A DNA stretch of 56,955 nt, taken from NCBI GenBank assembly GCA_900175165.2, contig FWWN02000228.1:265-57219 (forward strand), given 5' to 3'. Positions 1 through 11,790 of this stretch are shown here, in pieces. How positions within the stretch are numbered: the first letter of the stretch is position 1; each line of letters begins with the position of its first letter. The position numbers and the translations under genes were made by a program. The stretch is from Rhizomucor pusillus. Taxonomy: Eukaryota; Mucoromycota; Mucoromycetes; Mucorales; Lichtheimiaceae. Under the pieces are notes generated by a model. It searched no databases. It worked only from the letters and a program-made list of their open reading frames with translations, and was not told where the DNA came from.

Positions 1-870
1 AAAAAAAAAAATATGGAAACCTATGCGAAAGCTTGACATTTCTGGATTTTAACGATCCAAAAGGAAATCGAGCAACAAAGAAGGAAGTTGCACAAAGCGT
101 TGCATCTTTTTGCGTGCTAGGTTCAATAAATTTCAGAATGAATTCGACGTTTGGGGAATACTTTCAGTGAATTCGATGCGTTGTGCTGCTCGCTTTCCTT
201 CATAAACCTCTATTCGACGGCGGTTTTGTATCCACTTCGCTACTGCAAATAATGCGCTGTCGAACTTCCGGTTTATTCGGGTCGGCGCTCAATGGAACAC
301 ACACTTGATTTGCTGTTGGAGCTCCTGCGCCGCGGCGCACATACGCCCGGCATTTTCGCCTTAGTCCATAGCAGTAGCCTTCATTTCTTTATGTCCTCAA
401 CGTGTTGGAGCGCTCCTCCATGGAGATGCGCTTCGCGCAAAGACACAGCGAGGTTCGGGAATGTATAGGTTTGATACAAAAAGGTGAACTTAATGCTTGA
501 TCCCAAAACCTTGCCTTGGGCGCTCCTTGCGACGCGATGCACTTCACGCAAAGACACTGGGGATTTCCGGAACACAAATTATTAATCCACAGATTGAAAA
601 TCTAAGACTTCATATACACGTTCACACTATTCAGTGCAAACTACCGAGGCACACTCCTGAATAGTTATTGATAAGGAGAGAGAAATAGAGATACTTCCTG
701 CGCGTTATAATCGGCCATAAGATTGTTAAGCTTTCATTTATGTATTTTGTTCAAAATCAGAATCAAGTGTACAGTATATCGCAACTATTTACGTTGACTT
801 TTTATATATATGCAGTATCATTTTGGAATGGATTTTGGTATAGGATGTATGTTAGCTGGATCCAATACGG
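1..870. other. Left edge without a recognisable gene
   Basis: I see no convincing coding exon in these 870 bases on either strand. The segment starts with an A-run and holds the pair of imperfect direct repeats listed separately. Short open frames here lack start context and family resemblance. The right part is the 3' flank of the LITAF-like gene on the minus strand. Confidence 0.5.
407..575. repeat. Imperfect direct repeat pair (about 54 bp each)
   Basis: A segment near 407-461 and a segment near 517-572 share the order gcgctcct, then a cttc(g/a)cgcaaagacac core, then a ggattc-like end. On the minus strand both copies translate to a peptide containing SLREVH or SLREAH. The intervening 55 bp is not repeated. 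They may be relics of a tandemly duplicated mobile or satellite unit; no function is visible. Confidence 0.5.
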
Positions 871-1395
871 TTATGACGTTGAAGGCATCGACACAGTCTG
901 GTCGAGTCGCGAATACACAGCGATGGTCTCATTGCAAGCAGGGCATGTATGGTGTACGTCCTTGAGCGGCGGACAGCAGAAGGGAATCAGGCAACCGCCG
1001 GAATGGCATCCCAGAATAAATAGCACTAATATGCTGAATGCAACTGCGCTTCCGCTCTTGTGCTCCGTCACCGTTTCCACCTGTTGCCCGCAAGACGGGC
1101 ACTGCACCACCTCTGGATCGCTTTTGAGGCTCGAAAGAGGGACTACTGCTAAATCGGGCCTCATTTCAGAGATGGCACCATACATCGGTGTAGTAGGCTG
1201 CAGTGCTGGCCTGTTATCATTTGCAAAGGGAGCAGGTGGTGCTGATGGCGGCGGGAAACGGAGCTGGTCCGCATACGGTGGAGGCAGTTCTAAAGGCATA
1301 GCTTGTGGGTCATAATCTCCCGTGGAAGAGTATGGAGGTGCAGAAGGCGCTGGCGGCGGCACAGACGGATACAGTCTGCCTCTATTGTTGTTCAT
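871..1395 (-). CDS. LITAF-domain (SIMPLE-like) membrane zinc protein
   Basis: A single-exon 174-aa protein. The first 90 residues are rich in Pro, Ser and Ala (PPPAPSAPP and similar). The C-terminal half is a LITAF domain: CPSC at about 99-102, a hydrophobic insert at about 116-142 containing HSGGCLIPFCC, and the closing CPAC at about 151-154. In this family the two CxxC knuckles bind one zinc and the hydrophobic part dips into endosomal or lysosomal membranes as a monotopic anchor. The ATG at 1393-1395 is chosen because the upstream frame has no family resemblance. The gene is tandem with the WNK kinase upstream on the same strand. The domain call is strong; the cellular role in fungi is not established from sequence. 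Confidence 0.85.
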   Translation of the reverse strand: MNNNRGRLYPSVPPPAPSAPPYSSTGDYDPQAMPLELPPPYADQLRFPPPSAPPAPFANDNRPALQPTTPMYGAISEMRPDLAVVPLSSLKSDPEVVQCPSCGQQVETVTEHKSGSAVAFSILVLFILGCHSGGCLIPFCCPPLKDVHHTCPACNETIAVYSRLDQTVSMPSTS

Positions 1396-1721
1396 ATGTA
1401 AGCGTGACCAATGCAAGCGTCGGAGGAGTGGAAGAAGAACAAGAACAGGTTTGGAGCTTGCTGCAGTCCAGCTCAGCTCAGCACGGTGTGTAGCGCAGCA
1501 CAGCATTGTCACCTGTTCCTTTCCTGTCTTTATTTCTTTTTTTTTCACCTACAAGAAGAATAAGTGGATGCAGTAAAGGTTTATTATATCGATTGTTTGC
1601 TATATAGAATGTCATTTTTGAGGGACTTTCTACAAATGTCTTAGGCGAAAGTTGGATTGGGGGATGGGGGGGGATAAAAAAATCAGATATCATGCTGGTA
1701 TACATAGTAGGGGACAACTGC
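1396..1721. other. Intergenic: LITAF promoter and WNK 3' flank
   Basis: The 326 bp lie between two minus-strand genes. They contain a G-rich run near 1659-1674 and T-rich tracts. I see no gene. Confidence 0.5.
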
Positions 1722-4187
1722 TTAGGCAGTCGCTTCACCAGAGTCGGTCGTTCCTCCTCCTCTTTTTGATTGATATAACATGTTTTTTAGTGCTCGCAGC
1801 GCAAAGACTGTCAAACCAATGCTGGACCAATCTTCGTCCAAAAGTTCGCGTAAATCTCCAACCGTTATGATATCTTGCTCTTTCAATTTGGCGGCCCACT
1901 CGATTGCTTTATCTTCTCCTCGATGCGCGGCTGCTGCAGTGGCACGTACAAAATCATCAATGTCGCTATCATCAGAGTACTCTGCCAGCGCTTGATTCAA
2001 CACATTCGCTTGCTGTGGGATTGCTTCGCTTGCGCCGTTCTCTAGTGCCCTAAAAGTCGAGGACTGTCAGTTTTTTTTTTCTTCTTCCTTTTTGTCCGCG
2101 TCATACCTGCGTTCTTTCATTAATCGGTCCAGCTCTAGTTCGGCTTCTCGCAACCGTTCTTCGGCCTGCCGCATCTGTGTTTCAAGCATCTCGCGCCGCC
2201 GCTCTGCTTCCAGCGCACGCTCAGTAGCTCGGCTGAGTTCTTGACGTAACTTTTGCAGATCACTTTCGGCGTCGGTATCTCGTCGCCATACTTCTCGGTG
2301 GTCGTGACCGTTCACGCGACTATCTCCTTCTGACTCTTCCTTTTGAATATCCCGCAATATCCGATTAAGTTCTCCTGTAATCCAATGCTGGTACCGTTCA
2401 GGAAGAACTTGTTCCTCAATCTACACCGAGGTTACAGTTAACATAAGTCCTTATCGCGCGTGTTAAGTATTACCATTTCCGCGACAACCTCCTCGGCTGT
2501 ATCTTTTTCCTGCTCTTACAAGTAAGCATCATCATCTTCATCACAGAAAGAAAAGTGATCCACGTCAATACTTGCCACATTGAACTCAAATTTAACTGAC
2601 ACTTTGTCTGATCCCTTGAACACAACCTGCAACGTTAGCAGTTTATGCGAGGGATCCGCCGCTAAGAGCTGCACATCCGGTTCAACCGCTAAAAAGGAGC
2701 ACTCCAAGAGCTCTTGTGCAGATAATCTGAAGAAATAAATAGGTAACGGTGAACCATGCATGAGTATACAAGGTATTACCAACGCCACTACACATAATTA
2801 CCTTTCATTCTCATTCTCCGAGAGACAGCTGTTGATGACGTCCAAAACTTGTTGGTTCGATACTTTATTGAGGGATTCTGGTTTGATATGCTGCAATATT
2901 GAGATATATCAGTCACAGTGGAAAAATGTCCTTGCCTTTTCATCAATGCTACTTGCCTGGGAAACTTTTTTGTACACTTGTGCGGCGTTGGTGCATTCAG
3001 AGTAAGGGTACTCGCCGGTGACCATTTCCAGCAGGCACATGCCAAAGGCATAAATGTCGACCTTCTCGGAGTAACCCCGTTCCTCATACATTTCTGGGGC
3101 CATAAACTCGGGCGTCCCGATAAGCGTATACTTTTTATCGCCGAGCCACATATTTTCTGCAGTTCCCATATCACCAATCTTGATCTCATTGTGTGCACCG
3201 TTGATAAATATGTTGTCGCATTTGATATCTCGGTGGATGATCGGTGGGTTGTGACCATGCAGGTAAGCGAGTCCTTTGAGGATCTGACGGCTCCATCGTT
3301 TTACGATTTTCGGATTCGGCAAACTCAGTTTCCTGATATACTCTCTAAAAGTTTACCAGAGAGTACAAGATTGTTAGTTAGAAAGTAATGATCCAGGAGG
3401 AGGGCTGTACCGAGTTCATAGACTAAATAGAGCTCTCACAAAACCTCCCTTCTCTTACCTTAACGTGCCCGAAGTCATCAGTTCGGTCACAAACACGAAT
3501 TCCGTTTTGTTTTGACCGATCCACGCATCGTGAAACGCAATGATGTTTGGATGCCGGACGGACTTGAGAATTTCAATTTCGTGTCCAATGTCCTTGTTGT
3601 TCTCGTGCACAATCTTTGCCAAACATCAGGCCATTTCATATATACAAGATCTCCCTCCCTTGCTCCATCCCCCAATTCCCATACACAGGGAAAGCTGTCT
3701 CTTTGTATCACACAGACATACACTAGCGCATGTAATCTCAATTTCTGTAAATATATACCTGCAGGACATTCCAGGCAACCTCGAATCCATCTTCGTGATC
3801 AATCGCCTTGTGCACAACTTTAAAGGCGCCTTTTCCGAGAACCGTGTTGAGTCTTCCGTATCGTTCATTCGGTGAAATCTCCACTACACATTCTGCAACG
3901 TGCTGATTTGAGTGGTCAATGAGTTCTCCTGCGCTGCTGTTCGCCTGCTGCAGTGCTAGTGGCTGATGCATCTGTTCTTGCGCATCCAGCTGTGCTAAGT
4001 GATACGTAATGTGATCTGCGATGCTCGTCGAGCCATTGAGCGAGCCGAGAGATGACGACGACGGCGGGCTGAGTGAGTTTGACGAATTCGTTTTATCAAG
4101 GAGTGCGGCGCCGGGCGACAAGAATCCAAAATCTGTTGCAGGCTCAAATGACGCAGGCGGATGGTGCTGCTGCTGTGCCTCTGCCAT
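1722..4187 (-). CDS. WNK-type serine/threonine protein kinase
   Basis: Eight exons (3759-4187, 3459-3613, 2957-3344, 2802-2890, 2576-2726, 2474-2509, 2107-2420, 1722-2049) join in frame to 629 aa. The kinase domain is at about 109-360. It has the WNK hallmark: Lys in the glycine loop (GKGAFK, about 118-123) and none in strand beta3 (VAWNVLQ). [15 protein letters not shown] and [13 protein letters not shown] follow. An OSR1_C-like autoinhibitory domain (VKFEFNV then [12 protein letters not shown]) follows at about 366-425, then a long Glu/Arg coiled coil (about 460-520), then a SAM-like C-terminal helix bundle. WNKs sense osmotic and chloride stress in other eukaryotes. Two introns use GC donors: 2891-2956 and 2510-2575. 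Reading through the second gives an in-frame TAA, so it must be removed. The start is the ATG at 4185-4187 before a Gln/His-rich N-terminus. Confidence 0.9.
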
Positions 4188-4590
4188 GATGCAAACAAGG
4201 CGCGTTGAGAAAGAAAGGAGGAAAGGGAAAAAAAGTTGTTTGAAAAGAGAGGAGACGGACCGAGAGTATAGCGGGCGAGCGCGCACGGAAATGATTTGAA
4301 ACACAGAGTGGATAGCGATGCAGCCAATCAGAACCAGCTAAACCGCCCAGTGCATGTATACATTCTGTGTGCGTACTAGCTCTGAAAGAGTTTAATACTA
4401 CATATTAGCACAAAGTCATAGCTACTGGCAGACTCATCCACTGCATTTACTGTGCTTAACTTTGCTGTTCTCTTGGAGTTTGGTATTCGGTGATAAGTGA
4501 TTCCGATGGATAGAGTTTCAAGCAGCGAACCATTTTTTGTCGCTCACTTGCTGGACGACCCCGCTTACGTGTCTTTTCACCGCCTGTACA
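4188..4590. promoter_or_regulatory. Divergent promoter region between WNK and RPN12
   Basis: A 403-bp head-to-head intergenic region. It contains a CCAAT box at 4324-4328. I see no recognisable proteasome-type element. The assignment as a shared promoter rests on gene orientation. Confidence 0.45.
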
Positions 4591-5754
4591 ATGTCAAACC
4601 AACAGCAGCAACTTGTTTCGCTTCGCGATCAATTGAAAGCAGAACTCAGTAGCCCCAACGCCAACGTCCAGAAATGCAACCAATTGCTGTCACAGTCTAA
4701 GGTAGAGACATTTTATAACAGTAATACGTATTTGAGGATTCTTACAGTGGAACGCGCGTACATAGATTGCATTTACAGTGCTTGGCCTTTTTAACCCAAC
4801 ACCTGACAAAGCAAACGTCGACACGCTTGTAACAGCTCGTAAGCATTCAGACATGGTTTGGTGGATCCAAGTTTCCGATTTTAACTGCTCCTAGGCGAGA
4901 TTCTCGAGATGGGAGCATACTACAGTGTACGCGCAAAGGATATAGAGTCTTTTGAAAGATACATTGCTCAACTCAACACATACTACCACGACCTTGCGTA
5001 AGTGCCTTGGATACATAGGGAATTTGCTTGAATGTCAGCAAATAATTTTGTGTGTTTAGATCTGTCATTCCGCCTTCGCCTCAAATGTACCCGCTTACCG
5101 GCTTAAACTTATTACGACTTCTTTCTCAAAACCGACTATCTGATTTCCACACAGCTCTGGAAGCCATCGATCCTGACCAGCTTCAGACGAACCAATATAT
5201 CAAGCAAGCCGTTGATTTGGGTAAGAGAATATTTGCGGTTATGGACATCAGGAGGACGTTTCCAGTAATAATTGCTTGTTTTTAGAACAATTCTTAATGG
5301 AAGGAAGTTACAACAAGGTTTGGAGTACCCGAAATACAGTGCAAGGCGAAGAATTCATGTTCTTTTACGATATCCTTATCGAGACCATCAGGTTAGACAT
5401 GGAAAACTTCTACTTGCTAGCTGATACTGACGATTATTTTCAGAGATGAGATTGCAAACTGCAGCGAGAAAGCATACGACTCTTTGCCTTTACAAGATGC
5501 TGGCACTTTGCTTTTCTTAAAGAACACAAAGGAGCTGCTCGATTTTTGCCAAAAGGTGGGATGATATCATTTTCTCTCTAGCATTTTACAGATTGTGGTA
5601 ATACATTCGATATTTGCAGCGCGGCTGGAAGGTACATCCTGGAGAACAGATTATCCACTTTGGAACAGAAGACAACACCCAAGTCGAAATACCACAGGAG
5701 CAGATCATTACACAAACTCTGGTTTATGCAAGAGAGTTAGAACGCATTGTATAG
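4591..5754 (+). CDS. RPN12: 26S proteasome regulatory subunit Rpn12 (PSMD8)
   Basis: Seven exons (4591-4720, 4779-4838, 4895-4997, 5060-5220, 5286-5391, 5444-5555, 5620-5754) give 268 aa, the family's usual length. Recognisable blocks are [68 protein letters not shown] and the closing ARELERIV. The protein is a PCI-fold lid subunit of the 19S particle, needed for lid-base assembly. The end of exon 1 is the least certain boundary. The good-looking donor after 4701 breaks the frame, while the donor at 4721 keeps it and gives the right spacing to [11 protein letters not shown]4 follows in tandem. Confidence 0.93.
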
Positions 5755-6083
5755 ATTGCTAATACATATGCTTTTTATCTCATCAATTTATTTATTGATG
5801 TATTCCTGAACGCACTAAAATCGGCTGCATAGCGGCGCATTCTACTTTGTAAAAGACGACAGAATGGGTTCTTCAGTGCGTGAAATCAGAAGGAACAAGA
5901 GACTCTTCAAAAGTGTGTATATAGCCGATGTTGGGCACATGCTTCCGTCAATGCCAGCTGAAGCAGCAACCCCAAACATTTTGTGAGCGCTTCTTGAATT
6001 GGGCAACTATTAAGCATCATTTTTGGGAACATAGCGCTGATATCAGGCAGCAGTTGTTTCCCTTTGCGAACGCAATCCGTTTG
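5755..6083. other. RPN12 3' flank and SNF4 promoter
   Basis: 329 bp without a separate gene. An upstream in-frame ATG at 5928 would add 52 residues to SNF4, but that extension does not look like the family. Confidence 0.4.
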
Positions 6084-7403
6084 ATGGCATTCCAAGGCAT
6101 ACCACCGGATGAGCGCCTGCTGCGGGACTCTTCTTCTAGCTCTGGGGACAGCCTACCTGGCAGAGGAATATCCCCATCGTCGAACGAGATTCAATCCTCC
6201 GTGCGATCGTTTCTAAAAGAGCACACAGCGTATGATGTGTTACCGGTTAGCTACCGTTTGATCGTATTTGATACTCGTTTGCTGGTCAAGAAGGCGCTTG
6301 CTGCGCTTGTTCAGAATGGTATAATAAGAGATAAACCTTTATCCTTGCGCTTTTACAAGACATCTTGACTTCAACCTTCCTAGGCATCGTGTCAGCACCC
6401 ATATGGTCGAGCGAGAGACAGCAGTTTGCAGGGATGCTGACAGTTTCTGATTTCCTCAACCTGATCCAGTATTACTACAAGCATTCGTGCGTGGAAGATG
6501 CATTGCGGGATATCGAAAAGATAGAGATCCGACATTTGCGGGACATTGAGAGACGATTGGGAGCACCTGCACCGCAGCTCTTGTCGATGCATCCAATGTC
6601 GACCCTGTACGACGCCTGCCGCTTGCTTGCCGAAAGCCGTGCGCATCGCGTGCCGCTCTTGGATCACGATGAAACCGGAACGGAGATGATTGTTAGTGTT
6701 ATTACCCAGTATCGTATCCTGAAGTTTATTGCAGTCAACGTAAGATGTGCACAATATATATGAATTATCTATCTCAAGTTGACAGAGCCGCTTTTTCTTC
6801 TAGTACAAAGATACTCGATCGCTGCGACGTCCTCTTTCAGAGCTAAGAATTGGAACGTATCAGGGCATCGCAGTTGCTTCGCTCTCAACACCTGTGATTC
6901 AGGTGATCAACATGTTTGTCGACAAGAGAATCAGTGCAGTACCTATCGTGGATGAGAATGGTATGTATCAGTGCTAGTAATCGTAGTAATGCCATGGACT
7001 TATGACCTTAGATGTCGTCTTGAACGTTTACGAAACGGTGGATGTCATGGTAAGTTGATTAGACAAAGTCTACGAACAACGGAAGTGTAATTTACGTTTA
7101 TTTTTAAAGAGCATCGCTCGTGCTGGTCGTTACAATGAGCTGGATATTCCTGTTGGCGAAGCGCTGGAAGCTCGTCCAAAGGTAGTACGCAGTATACCCA
7201 GTGGTTGCTCAATAATTAACTGATGGTAGGATTACCCTGGCGTCCATACATGCACGCTCAATGATACATTGTACTCTATATTCCAAACGATTCGCCGGCA
7301 GCGGGTCTACAGACTCATCGTCGTGGATCAGGATAAACGACTTGTTGGCATCGTCAGTCTGTCTGATATTCTGGGCTACCTTGTTGGTTACGAACGGTCA
7401 TAG
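6084..7403 (+). CDS. SNF4: AMPK/SNF1 gamma subunit (Snf4), four CBS domains
   Basis: Six exons (6084-6318, 6384-6739, 6804-6960, 7012-7049, 7110-7181, 7230-7403) give 343 aa; the yeast protein is about 320. Typical blocks are SHTAYDVLPVSYR-like text (here EHTAYDVLPVSYRLIVFD), FAGMLTVSDFLNLIQYYY, AHRVPLLD, VSVITQYRILKFIAVN, GIAVASLSTPVIQVI, ISAVPIVDEN and RLVGIVSLSDILGYLVG. These mark four CBS repeats that form the adenine-nucleotide-binding regulatory subunit of the SNF1/AMPK kinase. The start at 6084 is preferred because the N-terminus then matches family length. Confidence 0.93.
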
Positions 7404-7728
7404 AGAGGCATAATTGTTTCTTTCATGGCTTGTCTTTTGTACAGCAATTTATGCAACCTTCATCTGCATCGTTTATCTCCCTCTCACACACACATCATTT
7501 ATATACATATCTCTTCCCAAACCTTTTGTATGTACATGTTTCGTTTGCATCATCTATAAACTTGCTTTTTTCTTTTCGGGCAGAAAAAAAAAGGACAGAG
7601 AGAATGACTGATGCCAGTGATGTATTGCAATTGTGATAGGAACAAAAAAATCTGTTATGTACAACGTGTTACATGGGAAGTAAATAGGGACCATATAAGA
7701 GACAAGAAGTAGGAAAAGGAAAGGGTTG
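7404..7728. other. Convergent intergenic region
   Basis: 325 bp between the 3' ends of SNF4 (+) and the Zn2Cys6 gene (-). It is AT-rich with pyrimidine tracts. I see no gene. Confidence 0.5.
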
Positions 7729-8020
7729 CTAATATTGTGTCTGGAAAAGATACATATCCAATGCTTTCTTGACTTCGACAAAGTACGGTGCTACAGAATA
7801 CGGTGTTGGATGCATAGATTGCGAGTTGGAAGATGCTGTTGTCGTTGGCGTCGAAGCAGAGACCTTTGCGTCGATTAGGTCGTCGGAAGTCAGGTCATCG
7901 ACAAAGGATGGTGTGGCAGTGGCAGGGGTTGAGCGAAAGGAGCTACAAGTGGAGCTGGATGTAGAGGAGCTAGTGGCGGTGACGATGCTGCAGCTATCGC
8001 ATGGAATATCATTACAATCG

Positions 8021-8084
<64 letters not shown>

Positions 8085-10049
8085 AAGGACTGTTAGGAGT
8101 ATGGATGAAGCTGCAGAGAACATTTAATGCTTCCTGGAAGTTGCGCTTGGCTTGGAATTGGATGCGAGGGTTGGCGGACTTCATAAGCATGCGCATTGCA
8201 TCGCTGGCGATCATCACCCAGTGTAAATCAAGGACGCAAGCAAGCCGGCATCGCAAGACCTGGAATATCTTTGCAGCTGCATCGCAACAGATAGAGACTA
8301 TCAGTAACGCACGGTCCCCATCCATGCGTGCCAGGGATGCACCAACAAGATTGGTCCGTGTTGGATCTTGCATTAGTCTGGTTTCCAGTGCCAGCCAATA
8401 GCAGTAATAAAGCTTGTTGAGATAAAGGATCTGCGGATTCTGACACTGTTGAACACGATCCAGTTGCACATATTCCATGGGTCCATTCGCTAAGCGGTAC
8501 TCTGAAGGCAAACTTTGCCACAGGCCAAACATTTGGTTCTCCAGGAACTCAACGTCGGTGCAGGCTATCGTGTCCATGGAACCAGCCAAAAGACGATAAC
8601 CGATTTCATCCAGTTTTGTAGACGCATGGCAATCATTGAGCCGTATAATGTGACAATACACCTCGACGGCACTGCGGAGTGTATCATTCGCTGCTTCGCA
8701 AGGTACAGGCGTTGGCTGACCAATGTCATCGTGGAGGAGTGCTGATGATACTCCTCTTCCGTGTCCGTCGTACACTATATGCATGCTGATTTCAAGATCC
8801 CGAACCATGTAAAATATCCGTCGCCATGACTCTGCTTCGGCGAGCGCCCGTTCATCTTGGCAATTGGTGTCACGCAGCACAGGAAGATACTGGCTGCGCA
8901 GCTGCATGCACATCGTCCAGGCTAAACTGATGTAAGTTCGTCCCTCGTTATTCCGAAGTAGGATTAAGGAGGACAGGGCCAAGAATAACAAGGTCGCAAG
9001 CACCTCCACGTTCGGTTCATCCTCAAACAAGATTTCCCGGAGCATCGTCTTTGCGTTTTCCCGGCAGCTTTCTGCGAGTTCTAGACGTGCATGTATCGGA
9101 ACGGCAATGTGCTGACACTGTGCATAGCCAATGTACGCAGCGATGGCGTCCGCCAGCATGCACGACGGATTGAGCTTCAAATACTGCTCGTAATATGGTT
9201 GGACAAGGACAGGATTCACGAGACCTATACAGGAGAAATAGATCTCGATACAATGTATTTTGAAAAAAGTCGTTTGCTGCTTCAGCGTCGTGCATGACAT
9301 GGCTGAGGATGCATGCGGTGGCGGGGTCGAAAGTCTCTCGTCTTCCTTTTTGCTGGTGAAGAATGACCATATTATCCCCTCAATAACCAACACCTTGTTG
9401 GTCACAGTAAGCGAATGCTCTCGTCTGTCAACGTGAAACGCAGGTGTCCGATCGGGTGAGTGAATGGAAAAATATCGCAGTGTCTCTCTGAGGAACACCA
9501 AGATGTCGGAAATGTTTTGTATGGATGTCTCGTAGCTGAAAGCGTCGCTTACCCGGGTAACTGTGAGTTGCCACAGACGCTTATCAGTATTGCTGATCAC
9601 GTCATTGATCTTTCGGCGTTTGAGCCGTTGCTGCTGTCGTTGCTGTTGCTGCTGCAGCTGCGTTTGTTCACACGTGGTATTGCTTCCGCTGCTGCTGCCC
9701 CTGGATTCTCGCACATCGACGGCGACGTTGAGTTGCTCGAGTTGCCGCTCCATGGCCACGATTTCGTCCTCCAACAGTTGGACTTGTGTAAACATGCGAT
9801 TACGTTTCGACACTGGCACAAACTTCTTTGGGATGACCGGCTTCGCAACATTCGTAAAGATGCAAGGCAGTGACATGTTGATACATCGCTCGCATTGCGT
9901 CCCTTGTGCCACAAAGCACTTTCGACGGTGCGCCCGGCAATTCTCACCTTTGACAGTATGGGGTAAGAAACGCAGCTGTGCGGCAAGCTATATATATACG
10001 TACATGGTTTGTTTCGCTTTTGCCTTGAACGATTATCCTCAGCTAACAT
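7729..10049 (-). CDS. Zn2Cys6 fungal transcription factor
   Basis: Two exons (10004-10049, 7729-9947) give 754 aa. The intron splits the first zinc Cys codon run: joining restores C16, C19, C26, C34, C37 and C44 (C-x2-C-x6-C-x7-C-x2-C-x6-C) in KRNKPCENCRAHRRKC plus CERCINMSLPC. A linker and a short coiled coil (EDEIVAMERQLEQLN) follow, typical for dimerising factors of this class. A middle region with fungal_trans-like text follows: IEIYFSCIGLVNPVLVQPYY and FLALSSLILLRNNEGRTYIS. The C-terminal part has a run of about 21 Asn encoded by the trinucleotide repeat at 8020-8084 and Ser/Thr-rich stretches. Targets cannot be inferred. The start ATG is at 10047-10049, with an in-frame stop just upstream. 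Confidence 0.85.
8020..8084. repeat. (GTT)n microsatellite inside the Zn2Cys6 gene
   Basis: About 21 perfect GTT units on the plus strand, read as AAC codons for Asn on the minus strand. The tract is in frame and lies in a disordered C-terminal region, so length changes would alter the protein without a frameshift. Confidence 0.95.
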
Positions 10050-10476
10050 GGAGCTTATTTTCCCTCGCTCCTGCCAAAAAGAAAAAAAGTTAAACGGGAA
10101 GAAGAAAAGCAAGGATGAAAAATTGAATACCACAATGAATAAGCTTCCATGCACCGTCATTTCGGCTGCAGATATGCTTTGGTCTTGTGCCACGTGAGGA
10201 GGGCGGTGCACTCTTACCCCTTATGCACTTGCCATTATTATTATATTATTATTATCATTTATGAAACCTTGCTGGGGGTGGACAGACCAGCAAACCAGCA
10301 CAAGAATAATTGAATTCCCTGAAATATAACAATAGAAAAAGAGAAAAAGGATTTTACAGAGGTAATAAAGACGCAAAAGGAAAAATATAGGAAGAAGAAA
10401 ATAGATAAAAAGAGACAGCGTGAAGACGGAGAAGAAAATGGGACAAATAGTAGTAGGATGGAGATAGGGTCTGTTG
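10050..10476. other. Promoter of the Zn2Cys6 gene and tetraspanin 3' flank
   Basis: 427 bp with long A/T-rich and purine tracts. I see no gene. A CACGTG E-box-like palindrome sits near 10191-10196. Confidence 0.45.
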
Positions 10477-11578
10477 CTAATAGTATCTACCGTTACTGTA
10501 TGGGTCTCCATACTGTACACGGCTACTGTTTTCTTGTCTGTACATGTCGTAACTGTCGTAGCGAGGGTTACGACCAGAATATGATGATGTATCTTCCTTG
10601 TAACCGGCTCCGTAGTAGCTTTTGGCCTCTTCTGCAGAGAGACCGTAGTGGTTGTGTGAGCCTGCAGTCGTAGGTGTGTCGGGAGACATGTCGTCGAGCC
10701 GGATACCTGACTTCCTTCGGCGTCTGCGTTCAGCATCATCGTCGTCGCCGTAAATGTAGCTAGTGCAAAGGATCGTGATACCGTTTGAAAGAGCCAGCAC
10801 TTCTACAGCGAGCGCAGCAAACAGAACAGCGTATACTCGGACGAACGCCGTGTGAACGTAGCTGTTGAGGGTATCGTAGCAGGGCGGATCGGTCGAAATC
10901 ATGCCAGAAGTTGGGTTGCACGTGTCAGTAACAGCCGGAGCGTCCATCGCATTGTTGTAACCGCAGCAGGAAAACTATACAGATTATAAGTCATTGAGGA
11001 ACATGGGTACGTGAAATGATGCTCACTTCGTTCTCAAGGTGGGCTCGGTAAGATTCGCTTGCTGTAGCCCAAATTGGTGCCAGGTAACCGGAGGGATTGG
11101 CCGCTTTTTGATACACTCGGATACCGATAACTACTTGGTAGACGAGCGCAACAATGACAATAATCATGTAAATATACGTCAGGAATTTGCGCCGCGTGAA
11201 GGCTGCCACGATGCCAATCAGTGCAGCCACGAGGATGATTGCCCCCAAAATCGCAATAACTATATAGAAGCAATGATATATGTGTTTTGGCTCAGTATCC
11301 ATCTCTTTTTAATCCTCCTTTTTTCACCCGTTTTTCGATTTGCGTACGTTTAAATGTGAGTTCGGGAAACAGCGAGGCACCTTTAAAACGGTCTCGTTCG
11401 CCAATCACGCCGAATGCAATGAATGCAATGCCGAGACACGCAAAGAGCAGATTGGTGGTGATCACGTATACTTTGCTCAGCCTAAATAAGCGTTTAAACT
11501 TGTATGAATGAGCCAGTCCTTTTCGTTGTTGCAATCACTGTAAAACGGGCTGAACCTTGCACAACACGTTGCTGCCAT
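10477..11578 (-). CDS. Tetraspanin-like four-TM membrane protein
   Basis: Four exons (11556-11578, 11348-11481, 11027-11259, 10477-10974) give 295 aa. The N-terminus MAATCCARLSKVYVITTN has juxtamembrane cysteines before TM1 (LLFACLGIAFIAFGVIG). SLFPELTFKLIAILGAIILV leads into TM2, and TM3 is IYMIIVIVALVYQVVIGI. A large extracellular loop has the CCG signature (FSCCGYNN) plus two further Cys (DTCNP, PPCYD). TM4 is VYAVLFAALAVEVLALSNGI. The cytoplasmic tail is basic, then Tyr/Ser-rich (SGRNPRYDSYDMYRQENSSR). Fungal tetraspanins are linked to polarised growth and infection structures; here the role is unknown. Joining exon 1 by the 74-bp intron is required to give a start codon. Confidence 0.82.
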
Positions 11579-11788
11579 GTCGACAATGTGGGAGCGTTGC
11601 TAGGTTATGTTATCTCTCTCGAAGGATCGGTTGGTTGGTGGACCGAGGATGTCTGTTGTTAAGTATCACAGCGGTCCCTTTCACACAGTTTCCAGGTACG
11701 GCTGAATAGCTGAGTGAGTGAGTGAGCGTGCGTTTGTTGCTTTCTCACTTGAGCGAGAATAGTTTTGTTCAAGGGAAGAAAACAATAG

Positions 11789-11790
<2 letters not shown>

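Noticed and set aside
2510..2575. In-frame TAA in the WNK gene, considered as a pseudogene mark or stop readthrough
   Set aside because: Removing 66 bp with GC-AG ends joins two halves of the OSR1_C-like domain exactly, so the stop lies in an intron.
7890..8123. Poly-Thr and poly-Leu frames over the GTT repeat
   Set aside because: They are alternative readings of the microsatellite; only the Asn frame belongs to a gene with conserved domains.
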